64,000 bases of DNA from Burkholderia cepacia (GTDB taxonomy: Bacteria > Pseudomonadota > Gammaproteobacteria > Burkholderiales > Burkholderiaceae). Within the stretch, counting starts at the first letter, position 1, and each line of letters opens with the position of its first letter. Positions 52,234 to 61,145 of the stretch are shown one piece after another. The stretch spans positions 744,001-808,000 of the forward strand of contig NZ_CP073639.1 in the NCBI RefSeq assembly GCF_029962485.1, written 5' to 3'. A program made the translations under genes and the position numbers. The notes below the pieces were generated by a model. It saw only the letters and a program-made list of their open reading frames with translations, had not been told where the DNA came from and did not search any database.

Positions 52234-53583
52234 TTACCGGCCTGCGTAGTCGGTATCCCATGCGATCCGGTCGAGCAGCGCGCGCAGCTTGGCGCCGCGT
52301 GCCGCATTCAGCGCGGCGGCATGTGCGACGCGCCCGGCAAGATGCGCGCGGAAATCCGGATGCGCAGCTCGATTCTGCGACGCCGGGCCGCGCCGGATGC
52401 AGTTGGTCAGGATGGCCTTCAGGAGATCGAACTCATCGCGCGCCAGGTTCGGGTGACGATTGACGACTACGCCGGCCAGTTGCTGCCGCGACCCGCGCCG
52501 CATCACGCGCGTCTTGCGCAGTTGCAGCGCGAAGCCCTCCTCGAGCGCGATCGCGGCCACCCTGATTTGCAGGCGCTCGACGTTGCGCGCCAGCGCGCCG
52601 CCGCCCGAGAATGCGAGATCGTCCGCATAGCGCGTATAGGTCGCATCGAGCGAACGTGCGAGCGCGGCGAGCCGCATGTCGAACCGGAACGCGCACAGGT
52701 TCGCGAGCGCCGGCGACGTCGGCGCGCCCTGCGGCAGATGCCGTTCGCGATAGCGCTGGCGGCCGATCCAGTCGAACCGGTCGCGCAGGTCCGGCGCGAG
52801 CAGCCGCGCCGACGGCACGCGGTTCGTGCACAACCCGGTGAGCATGCGGGCGACTTCGACCGGATACCCGAGCGTCGCGAACAGCGCATGGACGCGTGCG
52901 GCGCGCACCGACACGAAGAAATCCGCGAGATCGAAGCGGACGACGACATCGCGATCGGCATGCGGCGCCGCGAACGACACGATCCCGTGCCCCTTGCGAA
53001 AACCGTGTACGGCGCCGTGCGGCGCAATGCGGTCGAGCAGCCCGTGCAGGATGCGGCGCTGCGCTTCGCGCAGCCTTCCCTTCGGGATCTCGACCAGCCG
53101 GGATCCGCCGCTGCGCTTGTCGAGCGCGACGTACGTGTAGTGATGCAGCGGTGTGGCGCTGCTGCGCGCGCCGACGCGCCAGTGATCGGACAGCCAGTCG
53201 AGTTCCGGCGCGCTCACGCCGAGCCAGCCGGCGAGATCGCCGGTCGTCGCCCATTGCGGCACGTCGCAACCGGCGAGCGGCGCCGGCAACGGCCGCTGGA
53301 CCGGCGGCCGCCGCACCACGCGGATCACGACCGGCCGAGGGTCGCCGTACCACGCGCGCACGAATCCGGGCGCCTCGGCCACGACGTCCGCAAGCACATC
53401 GATGTCGGCGTCGGCCCAGTGCGCGCCGAAGCGCGCGAGCGATGCATCCGCGACTTCATGCGCCCACATCGGCGCGTCGCCGAGCACGGCCGCCATCCGC
53501 GCGATGACGCCGCCACGCTCGGGCGAGCCCGCGAGCATCGCTTCGGCAATCGTGCGGGTGGTATCGCGCAGGGATGCGTGCAT
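52234..53583 (-). CDS. Retron-type reverse transcriptase
   Basis: 449 residues from the ATG at 53583; the frame stays open to an ATG at 53694, but that would overlap the proposed RNA gene. Residues 145-375 hold the RT domains: RLVEIPKGRLREAQRRIL (domain 1), VHGFRKGHG with the downstream FAAPH in the place of the retron NAxxH, RFDLADFFVSV (domain 3), LPQGAPTSPALANL (domain 4), TRYADDLAFSG (catalytic YADD, 319-322) and LAGVVVN at the retron VTG position. Residues 1-140 are an extra N-terminal domain, as known in myxobacterial Mx162-type RTs. It would reverse-transcribe an RNA made just upstream into msDNA. No effector gene is fused. Confidence 0.85.
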   Translation of the reverse strand: MHASLRDTTRTIAEAMLAGSPERGGVIARMAAVLGDAPMWAHEVADASLARFGAHWADADIDVLADVVAEAPGFVRAWYGDPRPVVIRVVRRPPVQRPLPAPLAGCDVPQWATTGDLAGWLGVSAPELDWLSDHWRVGARSSATPLHHYTYVALDKRSGGSRLVEIPKGRLREAQRRILHGLLDRIAPHGAVHGFRKGHGIVSFAAPHADRDVVVRFDLADFFVSVRAARVHALFATLGYPVEVARMLTGLCTNRVPSARLLAPDLRDRFDWIGRQRYRERHLPQGAPTSPALANLCAFRFDMRLAALARSLDATYTRYADDLAFSGGGALARNVERLQIRVAAIALEEGFALQLRKTRVMRRGSRQQLAGVVVNRHPNLARDEFDLLKAILTNCIRRGPASQNRAAHPDFRAHLAGRVAHAAALNAARGAKLRALLDRIAWDTDYAGR

Positions 53584-53596
53584 GGCCAGGAATGGG

Positions 53597-53767
53597 CGGG
53601 ACGATGAGTCAACGTGGCTGGTGCTGCGAGGCGGTACGTTGCGCAACGCGCAACCGGCCCCCTTGCGACGCATCGGTGTGTCGATCTGATCCACGGGGTA
53701 GCCCCGTGGTCCTGGAACATCGACTGCCTGTTCCGGGTGTGTGCTTGACCCACCGGCCCGCGTCCCG
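53597..53767 (-). ncRNA. Candidate retron msr-msd RNA
   Basis: Read on the minus strand. CGGGACG (53767-53761) and GTCAA (53749-53745) at the 5' end pair with CGTCCCG (53603-53597) and TTGAC (53612-53608) at the 3' end, as the a1/a2 ends of a retron would. An AGC at 53745-53743 next to the inner arm offers the branching G (53744). Two short msr-like hairpins follow: GGAACA/TGTTCC (53714-53734) and CCACGGGG/CCCCGTGG (53691-53709). An msd-like long imperfect hairpin comes next (about 53672-53623), tipped by GTTGCGC/GCGCAAC. The RNA ends 14 bases before the RT start. The RNA is unproven; parts may be off by several bases, and the outer a1 arm lies close to the predicted start of transcription. 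Confidence 0.6.
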
Positions 53768-53797
53768 ACTGTAATGGGCGCGCACGCCGGGTGTCAA
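53768..53797 (-). promoter_or_regulatory. Promoter of the candidate retron
   Basis: On the minus strand, TTGACA (53797-53792) and TACAGT (53773-53768) are separated by 18 bases (or TTACAG by 17). This is a near-consensus sigma-70 promoter that would start transcription at about 53761, at the head of the msr-like structures. Confidence 0.6.
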
Positions 53798-53872
53798 TTC
53801 AGGCGGGACGGCGTTCGATGCGCGGCGGGCCGTGCGGGTCGCCGGCCCGTGCCCGGCATCCCGCTACCGCGC

Positions 53873-54445
53873 TTACACGCCCCGCGCGAACAGCGCGCTG
53901 TACGCGATCGGCGCCACGCCGATGCCGGCCATGCCGCTCAGCATCGTCGCCCAGGTTGCGTCGGCCACGCTGACCGGAAACGACCGCACGCGATTGGCGA
54001 GCAGCCAGAAAGTCCGCGTCATGCCGTCGCTCATCGCGACTTCGTACCCGCTTCCCGCCGGCCAGTAGCCGACCGGGGGCAGCGCCACCGGTGCCTCGCG
54101 GCCGCCCCTGAACGCGGTGGCGGCGATCGCGAACTTGCTGTCGAGCGGCATGGCCCGGCGTGGTACGCAGTCCTGCGAATCCTGTTTCGGGAACGCCGGG
54201 CTCGTTTCGAGCCAGCGGCGATAAAACGCCTCGGCGTCGAGATGGACGACGAAACGCTCCACCCCGCCCGGCTCGGCCGCCAGATAGCAGTCGACCTGGC
54301 CGGGTACGGGTACGCGCCAGATCGCGCGCTTCGCGCTCAGGTCGACCAGTTCGCATGCCGTCGGCCGGAGCGAGAGGGTTGAAGCAGGTCCGGACTCGCG
54401 CAGGTCGCGGGCGCGGTCGAGTCCGTTACGAAGACGTGTCAGCAT
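53873..54445 (-). CDS. Possible plasmid fertility-inhibition factor family protein
   Basis: 190 residues from the ATG at 54445, with GAGAGG just upstream. No signal peptide or membrane segment. A mid-section WRVPVPGQVDCYLAAEPGG and FVVHLDAEAFYRRWLETSP is followed by FAIAATAFRGG and the motif MSDGMTRTFWLLANRVRSFPV. From memory this last motif resembles a block in FiwA-type fertility-inhibition proteins of conjugative plasmids, which hinder transfer of co-resident plasmids; the link is not verified. It lies directly upstream of the candidate retron on the same strand, about 75 bases before the proposed promoter. If the family is right, this is an anti-plasmid function on a chromosome-like segment. 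Confidence 0.45.
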   Translation of the reverse strand: MLTRLRNGLDRARDLRESGPASTLSLRPTACELVDLSAKRAIWRVPVPGQVDCYLAAEPGGVERFVVHLDAEAFYRRWLETSPAFPKQDSQDCVPRRAMPLDSKFAIAATAFRGGREAPVALPPVGYWPAGSGYEVAMSDGMTRTFWLLANRVRSFPVSVADATWATMLSGMAGIGVAPIAYSALFARGV

Positions 54446-54879
54446 GGGCCCTCTCTTTCTCTCTCGATTTGTTCGAATGAGTCAGGGTGCGTGACGCGAT
54501 CCGCGCCGTCGCCGCCGGTTCGCCCGGCTCCCCCGACGCTCCCGACCGGATCGGGAACCCGCGCAGTGTATCGCCTTTCGATGACGGAACGACAGGGCAT
54601 GCTGCCCACCCCCGGTGGGCAAGGATCGTCCGCCCCGTCAAACGGAAACCCGCTTCGACCGGGCCTTTCAGCGTCGTGGGCACCGCCCGCCGCAGCGCAT
54701 CAAAACCCTGCGGATCATGGAACGCGCCCCGCGCTGCGACCTCTACGATCAGCCCGCCCCGACTACGAGGCACGGGCCCGACGGGCGACGTTCTTTCAGA
54801 AGGACCTGCCCGCACGAAGCGGTGTCGGTTGCCCGGCGATTGCGCCGGGCGTGACTTCGAATGCTTGCGGCCGGCTCAA
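54446..54879. other. Intergenic region, no gene seen
   Basis: About 430 bases between two minus-strand genes. It should include the promoter of the fertility-inhibition-like gene. I see no supported reading frame, RNA gene or strong symmetrical site. Confidence 0.4.
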
Positions 54880-55863
54880 TCAGCGGTCGAGCAACCGCCC
54901 CAGCCGCATCATCGTGACGTTCACGCCGAGATGGCGCATCGACGGCTGCACGATCACGCAGTTGTCGTACGGCGTGACGATCACGTCGTCGCCGTCGCGC
55001 GCGATCTCGGTACCGGCTTTCTCGATCACCTCGAGCCCCGTGAACGGCTGCGAGAACCGGAAATCCATCGAGCGCGCGACGACCGGCTCCGTGATCTCGA
55101 TGAACTTCTGCCGCACCGGCGCGGCTTGCGTGAGGAACGCCGCGACGTCGTCGTGTGCGACGACGTCTGCATGCAGCAGGAAGCGCGCGGCGCTGTCGAG
55201 CGCGACGTCGCGCGCGCTCGCGGCGAAGTGCTGGCCCGTCTCGATCAGCAGCGCATTCTTCGCGCTCGCCGGATCGCCGAAGCCGCCGTAGTCGCGCAGC
55301 CGCGTGCCGTTCGCATGGCCGCGATCGACGATCACGTGCTCGGGCGTGCCGATCGCCGCTGCCAGCGCGATCGCCTTGTCGAGCGGACCCGTCATCATTA
55401 GCGGCGCCGATGCTTCGTGCATCGAGTGAATGTCGAGCAGCAGGTCGACCGTATCGAGCAGCGGCCGCATCGCGCGCGCACGGGCCAGCTCGCGGCTGGC
55501 GCGTGTGCCGTCGAGCGCGGCCGGCGTCCATACGCGATTCATGTCCTCGTCGAGATAGCGCGTCGCGTCGGCATTCTCCGCGCTGAAATGCTCGTACGCG
55601 CCGACGTTGCCGAAACCGAGCGACAGCCGGCCCGCGACCGGCCGCAGGCCGGCGGCCAACAGCGCATCCACCGCGATCGCGCCGCTGACTTCGTTGCCGT
55701 GCGTGAGCGCGAGGATCATCACGTGCTTGCCGGGCTTGCCGCTGTCGAACGTATGCAGGTAGTCGACGCCCGCGTTGCCCGCACGCCAGCGCGAGATGTC
55801 GGGGAACGCCACTTCGATCGGATAGGCCGGCAACGCGGCGCGGATGGCTTCAAGCGTAGTCAT
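54880..55863 (-). CDS. Succinylglutamate desuccinylase / aspartoacylase family protein
   Basis: 327 residues. Zinc ligands are in LALTHGNEVSG (HxxE) and LLLDIHSMHEA (His), the standard AstE/AspA set; the likely catalytic Glu is in NALLIETGQHF. VGAYEHFSAENADATRYLDEDMNRVW holds the substrate-binding Arg typical of the family. It removes an acyl group from an N-acyl amino acid or related amide. The gene follows an MHS-type transporter by 81 bases on the same strand, so the pair may import and deacylate one compound. The exact substrate is open. C-terminal about 80 residues are a beta-rich lid. Confidence 0.85.
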   Translation of the reverse strand: MTTLEAIRAALPAYPIEVAFPDISRWRAGNAGVDYLHTFDSGKPGKHVMILALTHGNEVSGAIAVDALLAAGLRPVAGRLSLGFGNVGAYEHFSAENADATRYLDEDMNRVWTPAALDGTRASRELARARAMRPLLDTVDLLLDIHSMHEASAPLMMTGPLDKAIALAAAIGTPEHVIVDRGHANGTRLRDYGGFGDPASAKNALLIETGQHFAASARDVALDSAARFLLHADVVAHDDVAAFLTQAAPVRQKFIEITEPVVARSMDFRFSQPFTGLEVIEKAGTEIARDGDDVIVTPYDNCVIVQPSMRHLGVNVTMMRLGRLLDR

Positions 55864-55944
55864 GTCGGAAGGATTCGTCAGGGTTCGGGAAAGGCGCAGC
55901 CGGCGCGTGCCGGCTACGCCCGAATCGGGTTCGTGTCGGGTCGG

Positions 55945-57273
55945 TCACGCCTCGGTCGCGCGCGTCGACGGTGTGGAATCGGCCGCTGCACCGCGCATCC
56001 GGCGGCCAAGCGAGATCACCGACGTGATGCCGAGCACGGCTGTCGCCATCACGTAGAAGCTCGGCGCCAGCTTGTTGTGCGTCGCATCGATCAGCCAGGT
56101 GACGATCAGCGGCGCGAAGCCGCCGAACAGCGTCACCGAGAAGTTGTACGACAGCGCGAGGCCCGTGCCGCGCGTGCTGGTCGGGAAGATGTCGGCGAGC
56201 AGCGCCGGCAACGGTGCGAGGCTCACCGCGATCAGCAGCCCGACGAGCGCCTGTACCGCGAGCAGCGTTTCGACGGTCGGATAACGGTTCAGCACGACGA
56301 ACAGCGGCCACGTCGTCACGCCGACCAGGATCAGCGCGACCAGCATCACGCGGATGCGGCCGAAGCGATCCGACAGGTGCCCGACGACCGGCGCCGCGAC
56401 CATCAGCATCGCGCCCGTGACGACCGCGCCGAGATACGACGACGTGGCCGGGATATGCAGTTGCTTGACCGCATACGTCGGCATGTACAGCTTGTGCACA
56501 TAGTTGAAGGCCGTGGCCGTCGCGACGACACCCGCGCCGAGCAGCATGTTCGCGCGATCGCGGACGAACACGTCGCGCAGCGGCGACTTCGCGCGACCTT
56601 GCTCGCCGAGCCGGCGGAAATCGGCCGGTTCGTCGATGTTGCGGCGGATGTACAGGCCGACCGGGCCGATCAGCAGCCCGACCGAAAACGCGACGCGCCA
56701 GCCCCACGCGTGCAGCTGATCGGCCGTCAGCAGCAGGCTCAGCAGCGCGGACACACCGGCCGCGAGCACGGTCGCGAGCCCCTGTGTCGACATCTGCCAG
56801 CTCGCGAAGAAGCCGCGCCGCTTCGCGTCGGCCTGCTCGACCATGAACGCGGTCGCCGCGCCGAATTCGCCGCCGGTCGAAAAGCCCTGCAGCATCCGCG
56901 CGACGATGATCACGAGCGGCGAGGCGATGCCGATCTGCGCATACGTCGGCGCGAACGCGATCATCGCAGTGCCGACCATCATCAGCCCGATCGACACCGT
57001 GAGCGATGCCTTGCGGCCCGCGCGGTCCGCGTAGCTGCCGAGCACGATCGAGCCGAGCGGACGCGTGATGAACGAGATGCCGAACGTGCCGACCGACAGC
57101 AGCAGCGAAGTCGCCGCGTCGTGGGTCGGGAAAAACAGCTGGCCGATGACGATCGCGAAATAACCGTAGATCAGCAGATCGTAGAACTCCAGCGCGTTGC
57201 CGATGCTCGCGGCGCAGATCTCGCGCCACGGATTGTGCGGCGCCGGCGCCGCGGCTTGCGTATTGCGGGTCAT
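55945..57273 (-). CDS. MFS transporter, metabolite:H+ symporter (MHS) type
   Basis: 442 residues from the ATG at 57273. IGNALEFYDLLIYGYFAIVIGQLFFP is the characteristic first segment of MHS carriers (citrate, shikimate, proline-betaine), and GSYADRAGRKASLTVS is motif A. FSTGGEFGAATAFMVEQA follows in segment 5. Twelve membrane segments are predicted. It should import an organic acid or an acyl-amino acid with protons, and is followed by a deacylase-like gene. A HypT-like LysR regulator lies upstream on the same strand. Confidence 0.88.
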   Translation of the reverse strand: MTRNTQAAAPAPHNPWREICAASIGNALEFYDLLIYGYFAIVIGQLFFPTHDAATSLLLSVGTFGISFITRPLGSIVLGSYADRAGRKASLTVSIGLMMVGTAMIAFAPTYAQIGIASPLVIIVARMLQGFSTGGEFGAATAFMVEQADAKRRGFFASWQMSTQGLATVLAAGVSALLSLLLTADQLHAWGWRVAFSVGLLIGPVGLYIRRNIDEPADFRRLGEQGRAKSPLRDVFVRDRANMLLGAGVVATATAFNYVHKLYMPTYAVKQLHIPATSSYLGAVVTGAMLMVAAPVVGHLSDRFGRIRVMLVALILVGVTTWPLFVVLNRYPTVETLLAVQALVGLLIAVSLAPLPALLADIFPTSTRGTGLALSYNFSVTLFGGFAPLIVTWLIDATHNKLAPSFYVMATAVLGITSVISLGRRMRGAAADSTPSTRATEA

Positions 57274-57457
57274 GCCTGTGCTCCTCCGGGAATGCTGGCC
57301 GTCAGGATTTTGAAAGACGGCGCGCGGCGGTTGCCGGCGGCCGTTCGGGCCAGTCAAGCGCGGAGTGTAGGCAACGCGGTGCGCGCGTTCGTGCCGTTTC
57401 GGCACGCAAGCGTGCTGATCGGCGCAACGCGTACGCCGACCGGTTCGGGCAGCCGGC

Positions 57458-58375
57458 TCAGGCGGCCGGAGCGCCGTCGTCGTCCCGTGATGGCCCGGTG
57501 CGCCAGATCGCGTCGAGCACCGGGTGCGGTTCGTTCCGGCGGCGGTACAGCGCGATGTCGAAGCCGATCTGCCAGTCGGCGCCGCCGACGATCGCGAGCT
57601 CACCGCGCCGGACGTCGTCCGCGACGAGCCGCTGTGGCAGCCATGCGAGGCCGAGCCCGCGCCGCGCCATCGCGAGGATCGCTTCGTACGAGTCGGCCTG
57701 GTACACGGGCCGCAGTGTCGGACGGTTCGGCATTTCGGCGAGATGCCGCGCAAGCACCGCGCGCAGCGTCAGCGTGCGCGCGAACGCGAGCCACGGCACC
57801 GGCGCCTGCCCGGCCGGCAGCCGGTAGCGCGCGCTGCCGCGCGCATCGAGTGCGCTGACGGGCACCAGCACCTCGCGCGCGACGGACAGCCAGTCGAAGC
57901 GGTCGCGATCGATCAGCAGCCGTGTGTGCGGGCTCGAATAGACGATCAGCATGTCGGCTTCGCCGGCCGTGAGCTGCAGGATCGCTTCCTCCGCGCTGCC
58001 GGTCGACACGGTCGCCGTGAAAAAGCCCGCGCGCGCAACCGTCTCGTCGTACCAGTCGGGAAAGAAGGTGGCCGACAACGTGCGGCCGGTCGCGATCCGC
58101 AGGTTGTTCTCCAGCACTGGCGACGCTTCCTGCAGTTGCGTGCGCGCGCCGTGCAGGATGTCGAGCGCATTCGATGCCGCATCGAGGAAGACGGTGCCGG
58201 CCGCCGTCAGTTCGAGCGGCTTCGTGCGTGCGATCAGCCGCGTGCCGACCCATTCCTCGAGCGAACGGATGCGGCGGCCGAACGCCGGATGCGTGACGAA
58301 ACGGTTTTCCGCTGCGCGCGTGAAGCTGCGCGTGCGGGCCAGTTCGACGAAGTCTTCGAGCCATTTCAGTTGCAT
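57458..58375 (-). CDS. LysR-family transcriptional regulator (HypT-like)
   Basis: 305 residues from the ATG at 58375. The HTH at residues 1-60 (MQLKWLEDFVELARTRSFTRAAENRFVTHPAFGRRI) has the KWLxDF and PAFxRRIRxLE pattern of the HypT/YjiE subgroup. An effector domain follows (LRIATGRTLSATFFPDWYDE to GLGLAWLPQRLVADDV). HypT answers hypochlorite in E. coli; whether that property is shared cannot be told. It lies 185 bases upstream of the MHS transporter and deacylase genes on the same strand and probably controls them. Confidence 0.88.
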   Translation of the reverse strand: MQLKWLEDFVELARTRSFTRAAENRFVTHPAFGRRIRSLEEWVGTRLIARTKPLELTAAGTVFLDAASNALDILHGARTQLQEASPVLENNLRIATGRTLSATFFPDWYDETVARAGFFTATVSTGSAEEAILQLTAGEADMLIVYSSPHTRLLIDRDRFDWLSVAREVLVPVSALDARGSARYRLPAGQAPVPWLAFARTLTLRAVLARHLAEMPNRPTLRPVYQADSYEAILAMARRGLGLAWLPQRLVADDVRRGELAIVGGADWQIGFDIALYRRRNEPHPVLDAIWRTGPSRDDDGAPAA

Positions 58376-58492
58376 GGCGTGGCTCCGGGGCAGGTATGCG
58401 ACGGGATGCCGGGCAGCGCCGCGCGAGCGCGACGCTCCGGCCGGCTCTCCCGGTCCGATCGACGGCGACAAGTCATGTGCATGGGGTCGGCA

Positions 58493-59878
58493 TCACCCCG
58501 CCGTCACGACACGCACGCGCGGCGAATCGAGCCGCACGCTCAACCAGCGTTCGATTCGCTGGCGATCCGCGCGCGGCAGCGGCTTCGCGGTCGACACGAC
58601 GAAGGTCACGAACGGTTCCGCGTCCGGCGTGCTCGCGCCGGCGTCCCATCCGTCGGTCGCGCCGTACAGGATCTCGCGGATCTGCGGATACTGCGTGCGC
58701 AGCTCGCGCGCGACGCGCGACAGCTCGGCCTGCTGCGTCGCACGGCCGTCGATTTCGTGCTGCAGGCGTGCGATCGTCCGGTCTTTCGCGTCCATTTCAG
58801 TGCGCGTCGCGTCGTTCGCGGCGATCAGGTCCTGCGCGATGCTCGCCTTCAGCGACGACGCGAGCGAGCCCGTGTCGATCCGTTCGTCGCCAGCCTGCTG
58901 CACGACAAGCCGGCTGTTCTGCAGGCCGTAGGCCGGCAGCTTGTCCGCCAGCCGGTCGAGTTTCGCCTGGTCGACCCGCTGACCGACCAGCGTCGCCTCG
59001 ATCACGCGGCCGCGCGGATCGACGCGCTTGCTCGCGACCACCGACAGCGGCAGCGACAGCTCGGTCTTGATGAACTGCTCGGCGCGCGCGTTGAACACTT
59101 CCTGCGTGACGAGCCGGTACGCGAGAATCACGCTCGGCACGGCCGTCAGCACGACCGCCGCGAGCACGACGCGCCGCACGCGGCGCTGCAGCGTTTCGTC
59201 TACCGGCGCGACCGGCTTCGCGCGGATCACCCACGTCACCACCAGCGTCGCGAACGCGATGAACACCGAGTTGATCGAGAACAGGTAGAACGCGCCGGCG
59301 AAATACGCGAGGCTGCCGTGCGCGAGGCCGTAGCCGGCCGTGCACAGCGGCGGCATCAGCGCGGTCGCGATCGCAACGCCGGGGATCACGTTGGTCTTTT
59401 CGCTGCGCGTCGCGCCGATCATCCCGACGAGGCCGCCAAACAACGCGATCAGCACGTCCCAGATGCTCGGCGACGTGCGCGCGAGCAGCTCGGAGTGTTC
59501 GCCCGTCAGCGGGCTCAACGAGAAATACAACGCCGACGTCGCGAGGCTGATCAGCGTCGCGATGGCCAGTGTCTTCAGCGACCGGCGGATCAGCGCGAAA
59601 TCGTAGATGCCGATCCCGTAGCCGAGCCCCATGATCGGCCCCATCAGCGGGGAAATCAGCATCGCGCCGATGATGACCGCGGTGGAGTTCACGTCGAGGC
59701 CGATCGACGCGACGAAGATCGCGGAGATCAGGATCCACAGGTTCGTGCCGCGCAGCCCGACGCCGCTGCGGATGTCCTGGTCGATCGTTTCGCGGTCGGC
59801 CTGGCCTTCGCGCAGGCTGAAGTACTGGCGAAACGTGGCACGCAGGCGGGTCAGCGTGCGGGAAGCTGAGGTGGTCAT
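58493..59878 (-). CDS. DUF389 (TIGR00341-type) membrane protein
   Basis: 461 residues from the ATG at 59878. Six or seven hydrophobic segments in the first 260 residues with the DUF389 signature: TNLWILISAIFVASIGLDVNSTAVIIGAMLISPLMGPIMGLG and then VIPGVAIATALMPPLCTAGYGLA. The C-terminal 200 residues are soluble, with alternating strands and helices (ATLVGQRVDQAKLDRL, ELRTQYPQIREILYG). Function unknown in the family; a channel or transporter is suspected. Single gene between a LysR gene and the RmlD-like reductase gene. Confidence 0.88.
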   Translation of the reverse strand: MTTSASRTLTRLRATFRQYFSLREGQADRETIDQDIRSGVGLRGTNLWILISAIFVASIGLDVNSTAVIIGAMLISPLMGPIMGLGYGIGIYDFALIRRSLKTLAIATLISLATSALYFSLSPLTGEHSELLARTSPSIWDVLIALFGGLVGMIGATRSEKTNVIPGVAIATALMPPLCTAGYGLAHGSLAYFAGAFYLFSINSVFIAFATLVVTWVIRAKPVAPVDETLQRRVRRVVLAAVVLTAVPSVILAYRLVTQEVFNARAEQFIKTELSLPLSVVASKRVDPRGRVIEATLVGQRVDQAKLDRLADKLPAYGLQNSRLVVQQAGDERIDTGSLASSLKASIAQDLIAANDATRTEMDAKDRTIARLQHEIDGRATQQAELSRVARELRTQYPQIREILYGATDGWDAGASTPDAEPFVTFVVSTAKPLPRADRQRIERWLSVRLDSPRVRVVTAG

Positions 59879-60036
59879 GGTTGTTGTCGGGTTCGGGTGC
59901 CGGGGGCGACGGGATTGCGGCGGCCATGCGTCGCGCGGTGCGCATGGCAGAGGCCACGCGCACCGCGGAGCAAGCATCGCATAGGGGCCGCGTTCGCACA
60001 ATTCTCCGGGGCGGCCCGCTCGTCGTCGTGGCGGCG

Positions 60037-61002
60037 TTACGGAATCGGTGGCGCGCCGCGCAGGACCGTGCGCAATGCCACGTCGAACGGCGTCGCATGG
60101 TCGATGCCGAGCGCGCGCAGGCGCGACGCGTCGAGATGGCAATCGTGCGGGCGCGGCGTCGCGTCGGTCGGCTGGTCGATCGGCGTGAGCGATGCGTCGA
60201 CGCCGAGCGCGGCAGCGATGCGCTGCGCGATGTCGTGCTTCGTCATCGGCTCCTCGCCCGACCAGTGACGGATGCCCGTGACGGATTCACCCGCGAGATG
60301 GCACAGCGTCAGGTCGCGGATCACCTTCGCGACGTCCGGCGTGTAGGTCGGGTAGCGGATCGCCCAGGCGTCCATGCCGACCGCTTGCGCGCCCGGACGG
60401 GCGGATGCCACGGTCGCCGGGACGAGGCTCGTGACCGCCGATTCGCTCCAGTCGGCGATCGGACCGAAGAGCAACGGCAGGCGCAGCACGCAGGAGAGCG
60501 AAGATGCCGCGAGGAGCGCCGCCTCGCCTTCCAGCTTGGTGCGGCCGTAGATGTTCAACGGGTTCGGCGTGGCGTCTTCCGTGTACGGAGCGGCCTTGCC
60601 GTCGAAGACGTAGTCCGTGGAAATGCCGAGCGTCCATGCGCCGTATCGGGCGGCCAGCGCGCCGACACGGGCCGGTGCATCGACGTTGATCGCGCGGGCA
60701 GCGGCCGGATCACGTTCGCAGACGTCCGGGCGGCGTTCGGCGGCGCAGAGGATGACGGCGGCCGGGCGGCGGGTTTCGAAGAGGTGCTCGAGAGCCGGTT
60801 GGTCGAGGACGTCCAGCTGCGCGAGGTTTTCCGGTGGCAATGCCAGAAGTTTTGCACCTTCGCTTTGCGGGTTCCGGATCGTCGCAAGCAGCGTCAGCGA
60901 CGACTCGCTGGCCAGCGATGCGGCAACCGCGCGGCCGAGCAGGCCAGAGGCGCCGATAAGGAGGATGGTGGGGAGGTCGGTCGGTGACGGTGTGCTTGGC
61001 AT
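60037..61002 (-). CDS. Extended SDR, dTDP-4-dehydrorhamnose reductase (RmlD)-like
   Basis: 321 residues. TILLIGASGLLGRAVAASL is the GxxGxxG NAD(P) loop; the catalytic triad shows as ISTDYVFDG (Ser/Thr) and YGRTKLEGE (Tyr-x-x-x-Lys). The RmlD-like DVCERDPAAARAINVDAP and TPDVAKVIRDLTL agree with extended SDRs that bind sugar nucleotides. No other dTDP-rhamnose gene is near, so it may belong to the SDR group of methionine adenosyltransferase beta-like proteins. Its 5' third is duplicated 1.3 kb upstream as a broken fragment, making this gene the recombination partner of the adjoining Rhs region. Confidence 0.82.
   Translation of the reverse strand: MPSTPSPTDLPTILLIGASGLLGRAVAASLASESSLTLLATIRNPQSEGAKLLALPPENLAQLDVLDQPALEHLFETRRPAAVILCAAERRPDVCERDPAAARAINVDAPARVGALAARYGAWTLGISTDYVFDGKAAPYTEDATPNPLNIYGRTKLEGEAALLAASSLSCVLRLPLLFGPIADWSESAVTSLVPATVASARPGAQAVGMDAWAIRYPTYTPDVAKVIRDLTLCHLAGESVTGIRHWSGEEPMTKHDIAQRIAAALGVDASLTPIDQPTDATPRPHDCHLDASRLRALGIDHATPFDVALRTVLRGAPPIP
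60677..60984 (-). repeat. Direct repeat, intact copy (partner 61987-62287)
   Basis: About 300 bases covering the 5' third of the reductase gene recur at 61987-62287 in the same orientation. The copies differ at scattered positions and by small indels; GATGACGGCGG here corresponds to GATGCGGCGG there, a one-base loss that shifts the frame of the other copy. Confidence 0.85.
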
Positions 61003-61145
61003 CGGGAACGGATTGCTTCGAAGTATGGAAGTGTGAGGTTACAACGTGTGCCCGGATGTCATCTTCAAAAATTCGCGTCCCCGTCGGACCCAGCGGCGCA
61101 CGGCAGCGCCCCCGAAATCCCCCGCTTACTCGCGTATCGGCTCAA

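Noticed and set aside
53583..53694. Alternative reverse transcriptase start at 53694
   Set aside because: The added 37 residues are low-complexity and fall in the paired RNA region; they lack a better ribosome-binding site. Not fully excluded.
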